NCBI GenBank assembly: GCA_902362455.1
Contig: CABIWJ010000001.1
Coordinates: forward strand, 62,001 to 126,000
DNA length: 64,000 nucleotides
Direction of reading: 5' to 3'
DNA from: Eubacteriaceae bacterium
GTDB lineage: Bacteria; Bacillota; Clostridia; Lachnospirales; Lachnospiraceae
Part shown: positions 43,529 to 52,236 of the stretch, piece by piece
Layout: each line of letters begins with the position of its first letter
Numbering within the stretch: the first letter of the stretch is position 1
Notes under the pieces: generated by a model
Database searches by the model: none
Seen by the model: only the letters and a program-made list of their open reading frames with translations
Told to the model about the DNA's origin: nothing
Made by a program: the position numbers and the translations under genes

Positions 43529-46495
43529 ATGGAATTAGAGTCAATGATAGAAAAGAAACTTATTGAGCAATTGATTTATGGCGATTCTCAATGGACATAC
43601 AGGGAAGATTTGAAAACAGAAGAAGATTTATGGAAGAATTTTAAGTATATTCTTGAGCAGAATAATAAGGATAGATTAAATGGTGAAAAATTATCCGACG
43701 CCGAGTTTGAACAGGTAAAGAACCAGTTACAATTTTCTTCGTTTTATAAAGCAGGCGAGTGGCTTGTGGGAGAGAATGGAAAAGTCCAGGTTCATGTGCA
43801 GCGTGATACAGAGAGATTACATCTCGTAGTAATGAATCATGAACATATTGCAGGAGGAAGCAGCGTATATGAAGTCATTAATCAATATAATGCATTAAAA
43901 ACAGATGAAGATATTAATGCACATGATAGAGACAGACGATTTGATGTGACACTTATGATTAATGGACTGCCTATGATACATATTGAGTTGAAGAATAAGC
44001 AACATTCGTATATGGACGGTTTCCGGCAGATAAAGAAATATATTGGTGAGGGGAAATTTACGGGTATATTTTCGGCTGTCCAGATGTTTGTTATAAGTAA
44101 TGGTGTCGATACTAAATACTTTTCAGCAGCAAGTGATACGGAATTAAATCCAGAGTTCATCAGTGGCTGGCTGGATAAAGAGAATAATCCTATTTCAGAT
44201 TATATTGATTTTGCGAAAGGTGTACTTAGTATTCCACAGGCACATGAGATGATTGCAAGATACACAGTTCTTGATGAAAAAGCTAAAAGACTTATTTTAC
44301 TTCGCCCTTATCAGATTCATGCAATTGAGTCTATAAGAGAAGCCTCAAGAACTGGTAAATCGGGGTTTGTATGGCATACTACAGGTTCGGGTAAAACATT
44401 AACTTCATATAAGGCGACAAGAAATCTGTTGATGGACATTCCGGCAATTGATAAAACTATATTTCTGATAGACAGAAAAGATTTAGATACACAGACAACT
44501 GTTGCATTTAAGGCATATGCGAATAACGATTTGATAGATGTTGATGAAACAGATAATGTAAATGATTTGAAAAATAAATTGAAATCAGATGATAGACAGG
44601 TAATTGTTACAACAATTCAGAAGTTACAGAGACTTATTACTAAGAGATTACAGGAAAATACTCCTGAATACAATAAGATAAGAAACTTGAAAATTGCATT
44701 TGTGGTAGATGAATGTCATAGAGCTGTAACACCTAATACGAAGAGGGATATAGAAAGATTTTTTGGTAATTCATTATGGTATGGATTTACGGGGACACCA
44801 AGATTTGCAGAGAATCCATATCCTCAGATGGGGGATTTGCCACGTACAACAGAAGAGTTATATGGTAAATGCTTACATAGATATACTATTCAGAATGCAA
44901 TACATGATAATGCTGTATTAGGATTTCAGGTAGAACATAATGGACCGAAGAATATTAAAGATGAAACAGATAGCAGTATATATGACAATGAAACTCATAT
45001 GCTAAAAGTTTTAGATATTATTTTAAATAAATCATATCATAAGCTTGGATTCCAAAATGGCAAAGGAAAAACATATGAGGGAATGCTTACCACAAGCTCG
45101 ATTCAGATAGCACAGAAATATTACGAGTTATTGAAAAAGGTAAAAAATGGCGAGACATCTTTGAAAATAGACGATAAGATAAAACAGGTATTACCGGATT
45201 TTCCTAAATTCGCCATAACATATTCTGTATCTGAAAATGAAGAAAGTTCACAGGTAAATCAAAATAAAATGTTAGAATCACTAGATGATTATTATGAAAT
45301 GTTTGGTAAGAAATACGAACTTTCTCAAATACAGACATACAATGAGAATCTTAATAACAGGCTTGCGAGAAAAGATTCAAGGTATAAGAGTAGAAATGAG
45401 CAGTTGGATTTAGTTATTGTTGTTGACAGATTACTTACTGGATTCGATGCACCATGTTTATCGACTATATATATAGACAGACAGCCAATGGGACCACATG
45501 ATCTTATTCAGGCATTTTCAAGAACAAATAGAATTTATGAAAAGAATAAAAAATATGGACAGATTGTCACATTTCAGGCACCTCATTTATTTAAGGAAAG
45601 TGTTGATAAAGCGGTAAAACTTTACTCAGCAGGAAGTACTGAAACTGCACTTGTAGCAGAATGGGACGAAGTTGAACCGGCATTTAGAAAGGCTCTTTCG
45701 GCACTTAGAATATCGGCAGAGAAACCAGAAGATGTTCCGGGACTGTCACATAAGGAGAAAGAGATATTTGTTAAAACGTTTCAGAATTTTGACAAATTAT
45801 TTGCACAATTGAAGTCATTTAGTCAATATGAGGATAATATGCTTGAAGAATATGAAATCACAGAGCAGGAGTACATAGATTATGCAGGACATTATCTGAA
45901 TGCCAGAGAAGAGATTATGTCAGACAGGGATAAGCTGTCAGAAGTAGAAGATGATATTGCTATGGATATGGATTATGAATTGATGGCATATAGTAATACA
46001 AAAATTGATTACGAGTATATTATTAATCTTATCCAGAATATCGTAACATCAGATGATGGGGAGGAACTTACACCTGAGCAGAGGCAGAAACAGATTGATG
46101 AAGTTAAACAATATGTTGATGAGCTTAGAAAAGATAACCCGAAGGTTGCAGATATTATGTCTAATCTTATATATGAAATTGAATCAGATAGTAACAAATA
46201 TAGAGGTAAATCAATTCTGAATATTGTAGACAATATGAAACAGGAATGCATAGATAAGGTAATAACGGATTTCTGTATTACATGGTATGCTTCAAAGTCA
46301 GATGTTATGTATGCTGCTACACATTATAGAAATGGCATAATTCCGAATGAGACTGTGATAACGACAACAATAGATTATAAAAGCTACAGGGCATCGCAGG
46401 AGAATGCTTTGCACAAATTTCAATATTACAATAAGGTAATGGAAGAACTTAGAAAGACTTTAGATGAAGAGATAAAACCACTTCTTAATAATTAA
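43529..46495 (+). CDS. hsdR: Type I restriction endonuclease subunit
   Basis: 988 residues; AAAAGGAGAT upstream. HsdR translocates and cleaves DNA in the R2M2S complex. The N-terminal PD-(D/E)xK nuclease shows FDVTLMINGLPMIHIELKNK; the motor has Walker A TTGSGKTLTSYKA (about residue 285), VVDECHRAV (about 391), GFTGTPRF, and helicase motif VVDRLLTGFDAPCLSTIY and QAFSRTNR. The C-terminal helical part is intact. With hsdM and hsdS the restriction system looks functional, so specificity switching would matter for both protection and attack. Confidence 0.96.
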   Translation: MELESMIEKKLIEQLIYGDSQWTYREDLKTEEDLWKNFKYILEQNNKDRLNGEKLSDAEFEQVKNQLQFSSFYKAGEWLVGENGKVQVHVQRDTERLHLVVMNHEHIAGGSSVYEVINQYNALKTDEDINAHDRDRRFDVTLMINGLPMIHIELKNKQHSYMDGFRQIKKYIGEGKFTGIFSAVQMFVISNGVDTKYFSAASDTELNPEFISGWLDKENNPISDYIDFAKGVLSIPQAHEMIARYTVLDEKAKRLILLRPYQIHAIESIREASRTGKSGFVWHTTGSGKTLTSYKATRNLLMDIPAIDKTIFLIDRKDLDTQTTVAFKAYANNDLIDVDETDNVNDLKNKLKSDDRQVIVTTIQKLQRLITKRLQENTPEYNKIRNLKIAFVVDECHRAVTPNTKRDIERFFGNSLWYGFTGTPRFAENPYPQMGDLPRTTEELYGKCLHRYTIQNAIHDNAVLGFQVEHNGPKNIKDETDSSIYDNETHMLKVLDIILNKSYHKLGFQNGKGKTYEGMLTTSSIQIAQKYYELLKKVKNGETSLKIDDKIKQVLPDFPKFAITYSVSENEESSQVNQNKMLESLDDYYEMFGKKYELSQIQTYNENLNNRLARKDSRYKSRNEQLDLVIVVDRLLTGFDAPCLSTIYIDRQPMGPHDLIQAFSRTNRIYEKNKKYGQIVTFQAPHLFKESVDKAVKLYSAGSTETALVAEWDEVEPAFRKALSALRISAEKPEDVPGLSHKEKEIFVKTFQNFDKLFAQLKSFSQYEDNMLEEYEITEQEYIDYAGHYLNAREEIMSDRDKLSEVEDDIAMDMDYELMAYSNTKIDYEYIINLIQNIVTSDDGEELTPEQRQKQIDEVKQYVDELRKDNPKVADIMSNLIYEIESDSNKYRGKSILNIVDNMKQECIDKVITDFCITWYASKSDVMYAATHYRNGIIPNETVITTTIDYKSYRASQENALHKFQYYNKVMEELRKTLDEEIKPLLNN

Positions 46496-46547
46496 ACTGA
46501 CTTTAATAACTGCCAACATTTATAAAATTACATTTAAAAACGTTTAT

Positions 46548-46562
46548 ATCAGCGTAAGCATT
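46548..46562 (+). repeat. Left inverted repeat flanking the recombinase gene
   Basis: ATCAGCGTAAGCATT, exact reverse complement at 47582-47596. Contains CAGCGTAAG (46550-46558), the core of the hsdS start repeats. Confidence 0.9.
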
Positions 46563-46583
46563 ACAGAGAAATGGAGGTAGTTA

Positions 46584-47510
46584 ATGCTAAATGATATGAA
46601 CGGAAATTCACTATTTTGTGATTATTATAAACAATGGGTTGATGTATATAAGAAAGATGCAATAAGAGAAGCTACGATGTCAAAGTACAAGATGACACAG
46701 AAATGGGTGGAAAGACTTGCACCGGAATTAAAGGTTTGTGAGATGTCAAGGACAGCATATCAACAGATTTTGAATGAATATGCAAAAGAACACGAAAGGC
46801 AGACGACGCTTGACTTTCATCATCAGCTAAAAGGGGCTATATTAGATGCTGTGGACGAAGGTCTTATAGAAAGGGATCCCACTAGAAAAGCAATTATAAA
46901 AGGCAAAACACCAAGAGAAAAGAAGATAAAATATCTGAATCAGTTTGAACTTCATACATTAATAGCGAATCTTGATATAAAAGAAGAAGCGAATTGGGAT
47001 TGGTTTATAATGCTGGTTGCCAAAACAGGAATGCGCTTTTCGGAGGCACTTGCCATTACACCTAAGGATTTTGATTTCTCAAGGCAGACACTCTCGATAA
47101 GTAAAACATGGGATTACAAAGGAGATGGAGGCTTTTTGCCAACTAAGAATAGTTCGTCAGTTAGAAAGATTCAGATTGACTGGCAGATAGTTGTTAAATT
47201 CTCTGAATTAGTAAAAGGTATGCCGGAAGATAAACCTATATTTGTGGGTAAATCCAAAATCTATAATTCAACAGTTAATGATGTTCTTTCAAGACATTGC
47301 AGAGAATGTGGAATATCAGAGATTTCCATACATGGACTTAGACATACTCATGCATCATTACTTTTATTTGCGGGTGTATCTATTGCAAGTGTTGCGAGGA
47401 GACTTGGACATGCCAGTATGACAACTACTCAGAAAACATATCTTCATATTATTCAGGAATTAGAGAATAAAGATGTGGATTTGGTAATGAGAACGTTATC
47501 AGGACTATAA
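46584..47510 (+). CDS. Tyrosine recombinase of the hsdS locus
   Basis: 308 residues; GGAGGT precedes ATG 46584. N-terminal SAM-like/arm-binding helical domain (residues 1-110), catalytic domain with TGMRFSEAL (Arg about 151), SIHGLRHTHASLL (His-x-x-Arg, about 250), ARRLGHASMTTTQKTYLHI (His and the nucleophilic Tyr). All catalytic residues are present. Integrases in this position shuffle hsdS recognition domains in many Firmicutes. It lies 88 bases after hsdR, within a perfect inverted repeat sharing the hsdS core sequence. A stray prophage integrase is less likely since no phage genes are near. Confidence 0.93.
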   Translation: MLNDMNGNSLFCDYYKQWVDVYKKDAIREATMSKYKMTQKWVERLAPELKVCEMSRTAYQQILNEYAKEHERQTTLDFHHQLKGAILDAVDEGLIERDPTRKAIIKGKTPREKKIKYLNQFELHTLIANLDIKEEANWDWFIMLVAKTGMRFSEALAITPKDFDFSRQTLSISKTWDYKGDGGFLPTKNSSSVRKIQIDWQIVVKFSELVKGMPEDKPIFVGKSKIYNSTVNDVLSRHCRECGISEISIHGLRHTHASLLLFAGVSIASVARRLGHASMTTTQKTYLHIIQELENKDVDLVMRTLSGL

Positions 47511-47581
47511 TGTAATATAAGATATATGCAAATAAAAATATATAAATATAATTTTAAATTCTAATGTAAAATGTAATTGTA

Positions 47582-47596
47582 AATGCTTACGCTGAT
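47582..47596 (-). repeat. Right inverted repeat flanking the recombinase gene
   Basis: AATGCTTACGCTGAT, reverse complement of 46548-46562; core on the minus strand at 47586-47594. Confidence 0.9.
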
Positions 47597-47622
47597 TTTT
47601 AGAAAATGAAAGTTTAGTATTT

Positions 47623-47664
47623 AAAACAGGTGTGAAAATTATGTTGAACTTCCACACCTGTTTT
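47623..47664. terminator. Bidirectional terminator between recombinase and rubrerythrin genes
   Basis: AAAACAGGTGTG / CACACCTGTTTT, 12-bp perfect stem with 18-base loop; T and A runs on both sides suit convergent genes. Confidence 0.85.
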
Positions 47665-47706
47665 ATTGCTCTAAAAATGAATCATTTAGTTAAATTATAT
47701 TCTAGA

Positions 47707-48252
47707 TTAGCCAAAGTATCTCTTTAATAATCCTTCGAATGCTTTTCCGTGTCTTGCTTCGTCTCTAGCCATCTCATGAACTGTATCGTGGATTGCATCA
47801 AGGTTAGCAGCTTTAGCACGTTTAGCAAGGTCAACTTTACCGGCTGTAGCACCATTTTCAGCTTCTACACGTAATTCAAGATTTCTCTTTGTGCTGTCTG
47901 TTACAACTTCTCCAAGTAATTCGGCGAATTTTGCTGCGTGTTCTGCTTCTTCGTAAGCAGCTTTCTCATAATACATACCGATTTCAGGATAACCCTCTCT
48001 ATGAGCTACTCTTGCCATTGCAAGGTACATACCAACTTCTGAACATTCACCCTCGAAGTTAGCTCTTAAATCAGCGATGATATCCTCGCTTACGCCTTTA
48101 GCAACACCTACAACGTGTTCTGCTGCCCAAGTTTTCTCACCCTCAGATACCTTTGTGAACTTATCGGAACCAACGCCACATACTGGACATTTTTCTGGAG
48201 CTGCATCTCCCTCATAAACATAACCACATACTGAACATACGAATTTTGACAT
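47707..48252 (-). CDS. Reverse rubrerythrin
   Basis: Reduces H2O2 (and O2) to water in anaerobes. 181 residues; AAAAGGAG precedes the start. The rubredoxin-like domain is at the N-terminus ([21 protein letters not shown], residues 4-30), followed by the ferritin-like di-iron domain with [36 protein letters not shown] and [15 protein letters not shown]. Rubredoxin first defines the reverse form common in Clostridia. The Fur/PerR-type regulator gene is just upstream on the same strand, and candidate operators lie between them. Confidence 0.95.
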   Translation of the reverse strand: MSKFVCSVCGYVYEGDAAPEKCPVCGVGSDKFTKVSEGEKTWAAEHVVGVAKGVSEDIIADLRANFEGECSEVGMYLAMARVAHREGYPEIGMYYEKAAYEEAEHAAKFAELLGEVVTDSTKRNLELRVEAENGATAGKVDLAKRAKAANLDAIHDTVHEMARDEARHGKAFEGLLKRYFG

Positions 48253-48359
48253 AATTTCAATCTCCTTTTCTAAAATATTTTTTTATTTAATAACATGCTG
48301 TTATTGTATTATATTTTCAAATTAATATACGTAAATTACATTTTATCAATTTGAATTAA

Positions 48360-48373
48360 AATCAATAATGATT
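48360..48373. promoter_or_regulatory. Candidate Fur/PerR operator
   Basis: AATCA-ATAA-TGATT inverted repeat about 10 bases downstream of the -10 element of the rubrerythrin promoter. Confidence 0.4.
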
Positions 48374-48381
48374 ACTGCTTT

Positions 48382-48409
48382 AGTATAACATATAATTTCT
48401 GTTTGTCAA
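48382..48409 (-). promoter_or_regulatory. Rubrerythrin promoter
   Basis: On the minus strand TTGACA (48409-48404), 16-base spacer, TATACT (48387-48382). The leader is about 130 bases. Confidence 0.75.
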
Positions 48410-48417
48410 GAAGAAAA

Positions 48418-48432
48418 TGATAATTATTTTCA
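48418..48432. promoter_or_regulatory. Candidate Fur/PerR box upstream of the rubrerythrin promoter
   Basis: TGATAAT-T-ATTTTCA, a 7-1-7 box with one mismatch between arms, 8 bases upstream of the -35 element. Confidence 0.5.
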
Positions 48433-48437
48433 ATTAT

Positions 48438-48842
48438 TTAATTAACTTCTTCTTTAAGGCAGTTAGGACATTTACCATAGAAGTAAATATTGTGACCGCT
48501 TATTTTGCCGTTAAAATTAGTAGCGGCAAGGGTATCAATAAAATCAATATTCTCCATCTCTAAATCAATTACACTATAACATTCAGAGCATATAAAATGG
48601 TTGTGAGGCTTTGGATTGCCATCAAAATGTTCTGAATCATCACCACATGATATCTTCTGGATTATGCCGAGTTCAGCCAACAGAGAAAGGTTACGGTAGA
48701 CTGTTCCAAGGCTTATATTAGGAAAATCTTCCTTTACAGCATTGTAAATTGTATCAGCAGTAGGATGGTCCTTTCGTGGTAATAAATAATTAAGAATCGC
48801 ATCACGTTGTCTGCTTTTATTTAAAGTTCGTGTTATTGCCAT
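48438..48842 (-). CDS. Fur-family regulator (PerR-like)
   Basis: Start at 48842 (MAITRTLNKSRQRD) has AAAGGAG upstream; the longer frame to 48884 lacks one. 134 residues. Winged helix: QRDAILNYLLPRKDHPTADTIYNAVKEDFPNISLGTVYRNLSLLAELG; metal-binding half: HFDGNPKPHNHFICSECYSVIDLE, and a C-terminal CPNCLKE, so both CxxC structural zinc pairs are present. Adjacent rubrerythrin suggests peroxide sensing (PerR) rather than iron (Fur), but residues alone do not settle it. It may be cotranscribed into, or independently regulate, the rubrerythrin gene. Confidence 0.9.
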   Translation of the reverse strand: MAITRTLNKSRQRDAILNYLLPRKDHPTADTIYNAVKEDFPNISLGTVYRNLSLLAELGIIQKISCGDDSEHFDGNPKPHNHFICSECYSVIDLEMENIDFIDTLAATNFNGKISGHNIYFYGKCPNCLKEEVN

Positions 48843-49360
48843 AATAATCTCCTTTCTGCAGACACAAAGTACCAAAGGAATCATGAGCCAAATGTTAAAT
48901 TTGGCTCTGCGATAGATGCGATTTGTGGTGCCTGCGACACAAATCGTAGTGTGAAAAATAAGTGTATCAACATCATTTTTATACTAATCATATATTTTAT
49001 GAAATTAATAATCAATCCTATTTTATTTTAGAATATTATTATATTAATGTCAATGAAAATATGTTGTATACAAATAAAAAATAAAATTTTAAATTCCATC
49101 GTACTTCCAGGTAGTGAAATTTAGTAATGTGTATGTAAATAGTGAGATTGCTTATAAGAATTGTATTCGTTTTTTTAACTTCTTTAATAGAATGATTTGA
49201 CATAATCAATAAAAAATCTTACTAAAATTATACATTTCGACGAATAAAGTGAAGGTTGTAGAAAAATAACGAAAATTTAATAAGAAAAAATGTAAAATCA
49301 GTTCAATATTTTTCTGATATATGTTATAATAATTGCATAAAACTACAGCGAGGTGATAGC
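48843..49360. other. Divergent control region between the Fur-family gene and glgC
   Basis: Next to the Fur-family start lie two hairpins: GAGCCAAA/TTTGGCTC (48885-48907) and CGATTTGTG/CACAAATCG (48919-48946), which would be in that gene's leader or promoter on the minus strand. The rest is AT-rich with no gene; the glgC promoter is at its right end. Confidence 0.6.
49302..49330 (+). promoter_or_regulatory. Promoter of glgCD
   Basis: TTCAAT 49302-49307, 17-base spacer, TATAAT 49325-49330, 30 bases before the glgC start. Confidence 0.65.
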
Positions 49361-50635
49361 GTGATTAAGAAAGAAATGATAGCCATGTTACTGGCAGGCG
49401 GACAGGGAAGCAGACTTGGGGTTCTTACATCAAAGGTAGCAAAACCAGCAGTAGCCTTTGGTGGTAAGTATAGAATTATTGACTTTCCATTAAGTAACTG
49501 TATTAACTCGGGTGTGGATACAGTGGGGGTTTTAACGCAATATCAACCACTGCGACTTAACGCTCATATAGGTATAGGTATACCTTGGGATTTGGATAGA
49601 AATATTGGTGGTGTTACAGTATTACCACCATACGAGAGAAGTGGTAATAGTGAATGGTACACTGGTACAGCTAATGCTATTTACCAGAACCTGGATTACA
49701 TAGATTCATATAATCCTGACTACGTTCTTATATTATCCGGAGACCACATATATAAGATGGATTATGAAGTTATGCTTGATTATCATAAGGCTAATAAAGC
49801 AGATGTAACTATTGCTACTATGCCGGTACCTTATGAAGAGGCAAGCAGATTTGGTATTGTTCTGACAGATGAGGATAACAGAATAACAGAATTTGAAGAG
49901 AAACCTGAGAATCCAAGAGGTAATCTTGCTTCAATGGGTATCTACATATTTAGCTGGCCTGTTTTAAGGGAAGCACTTATTACAATGTCGAACCAGAGCA
50001 ATTGTGACTTTGGTAAGCATATTATTCCTTATGTTCATGGTAATAAGCAGAGGTTATTTGCATATGAATACAATGGATATTGGAAAGACGTTGGAACACT
50101 TTCTTCTTATTGGGAAGCTAATATGGAATTGATAAATATAATTCCTGTATTTAATCTTTATGAGGAATTCTGGAGAATTTATACTAAGAGTGATACACTT
50201 CCACCACAGTACATTTCAGAATATGCTAAGGTAGAAAGAAGTATTATCAGTGAAGGTACAGACATTTATGGTGAAGTATATAATTCAGTTATTGGCGCAG
50301 GAGTTACCATTGAAGAGGGTGCAGTAGTAAGAGATTCAATTATTATGAAGAATACTGTAATTGGAAAAGGCAGTAAGGTAACGAGAAGCATCATAGCAGA
50401 GAATGTTAAAGTTGGACATGATGTAGAGATAGGTATCGGAGAAGAAGCACCAAGTAAGCTTGATCCTAAGATATATAATAGTGGTCTTACAACAATTGGT
50501 GAGAATACAGTGATACCTAACGGCGTTAAGATAGGTAAGAATATTGCGATTTCAGGTATTACAACAGCCGAAGATTATCCGGATGGAGTTCTTCAAAGTG
50601 GCGAATTTATTATTAAGGCAGGTGACGTGAGATGA
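49361..50635 (+). CDS. glgC: Glucose-1-phosphate adenylyltransferase
   Basis: Makes ADP-glucose for glycogen synthesis. GTG 49361 follows GAGGTGAT at 6 bases; 424 residues. Motifs: [21 protein letters not shown] (nucleotide binding), [36 protein letters not shown] (metal Asp) and [14 protein letters not shown]-terminal left-handed beta-helix hexapeptides ([21 protein letters not shown]) follow. It overlaps glgD by 4 bases (ATGA). Confidence 0.96.
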   Translation: MIKKEMIAMLLAGGQGSRLGVLTSKVAKPAVAFGGKYRIIDFPLSNCINSGVDTVGVLTQYQPLRLNAHIGIGIPWDLDRNIGGVTVLPPYERSGNSEWYTGTANAIYQNLDYIDSYNPDYVLILSGDHIYKMDYEVMLDYHKANKADVTIATMPVPYEEASRFGIVLTDEDNRITEFEEKPENPRGNLASMGIYIFSWPVLREALITMSNQSNCDFGKHIIPYVHGNKQRLFAYEYNGYWKDVGTLSSYWEANMELINIIPVFNLYEEFWRIYTKSDTLPPQYISEYAKVERSIISEGTDIYGEVYNSVIGAGVTIEEGAVVRDSIIMKNTVIGKGSKVTRSIIAENVKVGHDVEIGIGEEAPSKLDPKIYNSGLTTIGENTVIPNGVKIGKNIAISGITTAEDYPDGVLQSGEFIIKAGDVR

Positions 50636-51753
50636 GAGCGATAGGAATTATACTAGCTGGTGGTAATAATAACAAGATGAAGGAGCTATCATATAAACGT
50701 GCCATAGCAGCCATGCCGATAGCAGGAAGTTACAGAAGTATTGACTTTGCACTTAGTAATATGTCTAACTCACATATTCAGAAAGTTGCTGTACTTACAC
50801 AGTATAATGCATTGTCACTTAATGAACATTTAAGCTCATCAAAATGGTGGGATTTTGGTAGAAAACAAGGTGGTTTGTATGTATTTACACCATCTATTAC
50901 AGCAGAGAATGGTTTCTGGTATCAGGGAACAGCAGATGCTATTTACCAGAATATCAGCTTTTTGAAGAATAGTCATGAGCCATATGTAGTAATTGCTTCA
51001 GGTGATGGAATCTATAAGCTAGATTATAATAAGGTGCTTGAGTACCACATTGCTAAGAAAGCAGATATTACAGTTGTTTGTAAAGATTTTCCGGAAGGAA
51101 CAGACGTAACAAGATTCGGTTGCGTTAAGATGAACGAAGACAGCAGAATTATTGAATTCGAAGAGAAACCTCTTGTATGCAATTCTAATACAGTTTCAAC
51201 GGGTGTTTATGTAATCAGGAGAAGGTTACTTATAGAGCTGATTGAGAAGAGCGCATCAGAGGATAGATATGATTTCGTTAATGACATTCTCGTAAGATAT
51301 AAGAATGTTAAGAGAATATATGGGTACAAGCTTAGTACATATTGGAGCAATATAGCTACAGTTGATTCGTATTTTAAGACAAATATGGACTTCTTAAAAC
51401 CAAGTGTAAGAGACTATTTCTTCAAACAATATCCTGATGTATATTCAAAGGTTGATGATTTACCACCTGCGAAATACAATCCTGGTGCGATAGTTAAGAA
51501 CAGTCTTATAAGTAGTGGCTGTATCATAAATGGTGTTGTAGAGAATTCTATTTTATTTAAGAAAGCATATATAGGAAATAATTGTACAATCAAGAATTCA
51601 ATTATTCTTAATAATGTTTATATTGGCGACAATACATATATCGAGAACTGTATTGTAGAAAGCCGCGATACAATCAGAGCAAACGCAACATATATAGGAA
51701 ATAATGGCGATATTAAGATAGTAGTTGAGAAAAACGAAAGATATAGCCTATAG
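50632..51753 (+). CDS. glgD: GlgD subunit of ADP-glucose pyrophosphorylase
   Basis: 373 residues, shorter than GlgC, coupled by a 4-base overlap. It keeps the fold ([47 protein letters not shown]) but the GDH of the catalytic site is GDG and the glycine/arginine-rich start is altered, fitting the known non-catalytic GlgD that raises GlgC activity in Firmicutes. C-terminal beta-helix repeats are present ([12 protein letters not shown]). Confidence 0.95.
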   Translation: MRAIGIILAGGNNNKMKELSYKRAIAAMPIAGSYRSIDFALSNMSNSHIQKVAVLTQYNALSLNEHLSSSKWWDFGRKQGGLYVFTPSITAENGFWYQGTADAIYQNISFLKNSHEPYVVIASGDGIYKLDYNKVLEYHIAKKADITVVCKDFPEGTDVTRFGCVKMNEDSRIIEFEEKPLVCNSNTVSTGVYVIRRRLLIELIEKSASEDRYDFVNDILVRYKNVKRIYGYKLSTYWSNIATVDSYFKTNMDFLKPSVRDYFFKQYPDVYSKVDDLPPAKYNPGAIVKNSLISSGCIINGVVENSILFKKAYIGNNCTIKNSIILNNVYIGDNTYIENCIVESRDTIRANATYIGNNGDIKIVVEKNERYSL

Positions 51754-51788
51754 AAAACTATAATAATGCGTTGGGAAGGGGACACAGA

Positions 51789-52061
51789 ATGCAGATTACA
51801 GATGTCAGAGTGAGAAAAGTTTCAAAAGATGGTAAAATGAAAGCGATTGCATCTATTACATTGGATAATGAATTCGTTATCCATGATATAAAAGTAATAG
51901 AGGGCGAGAAAGGTTTATTCATAGCGATGCCTAGCAGAAAAGCATCAGATGGTGAATACAGAGATATCGCTCATCCTATTAATTCGGATACAAGAGCCAG
52001 AATACAGAGTGTAGTTCTTAAGAAATATGATGAAACGGAACTTGAAGAGATTGAAGCATAG
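51789..52061 (+). CDS. spoVG: SpoVG regulator
   Basis: 90 residues from ATG 51789 ([11 protein letters not shown]), with AAGGGG upstream; the longer frame from TTG 51771 adds six residues without support. Conserved blocks: [45 protein letters not shown] and [13 protein letters not shown]. SpoVG is a small DNA/RNA-binding regulator of septation and sporulation. It follows glgD by 36 bases and shares its strand and terminator. Confidence 0.96.
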   Translation: MQITDVRVRKVSKDGKMKAIASITLDNEFVIHDIKVIEGEKGLFIAMPSRKASDGEYRDIAHPINSDTRARIQSVVLKKYDETELEEIEA

Positions 52062-52082
52062 TAAGAATTAGGAAATGATATT

Positions 52083-52109
52083 GGACTGCCGCAGCGCGGC
52101 AGTCCTTTG
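52083..52109 (+). terminator. spoVG terminator
   Basis: GGACTGCCGC / GCGGCAGTCC perfect 10-bp stem with a very short loop, then TTTGTTTG. Confidence 0.85.
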
Positions 52110-52236
52110 TTTGAATAGTATGGACAGCTATTATTTTGATAAATTAAAAAGGTAAGACAGTTTGTGACAGGTAATATACATTTAAAATGTATTAGAAAAT
52201 ATTTTAATAAATCTTATAGAGAGGTAGGTTATAACA

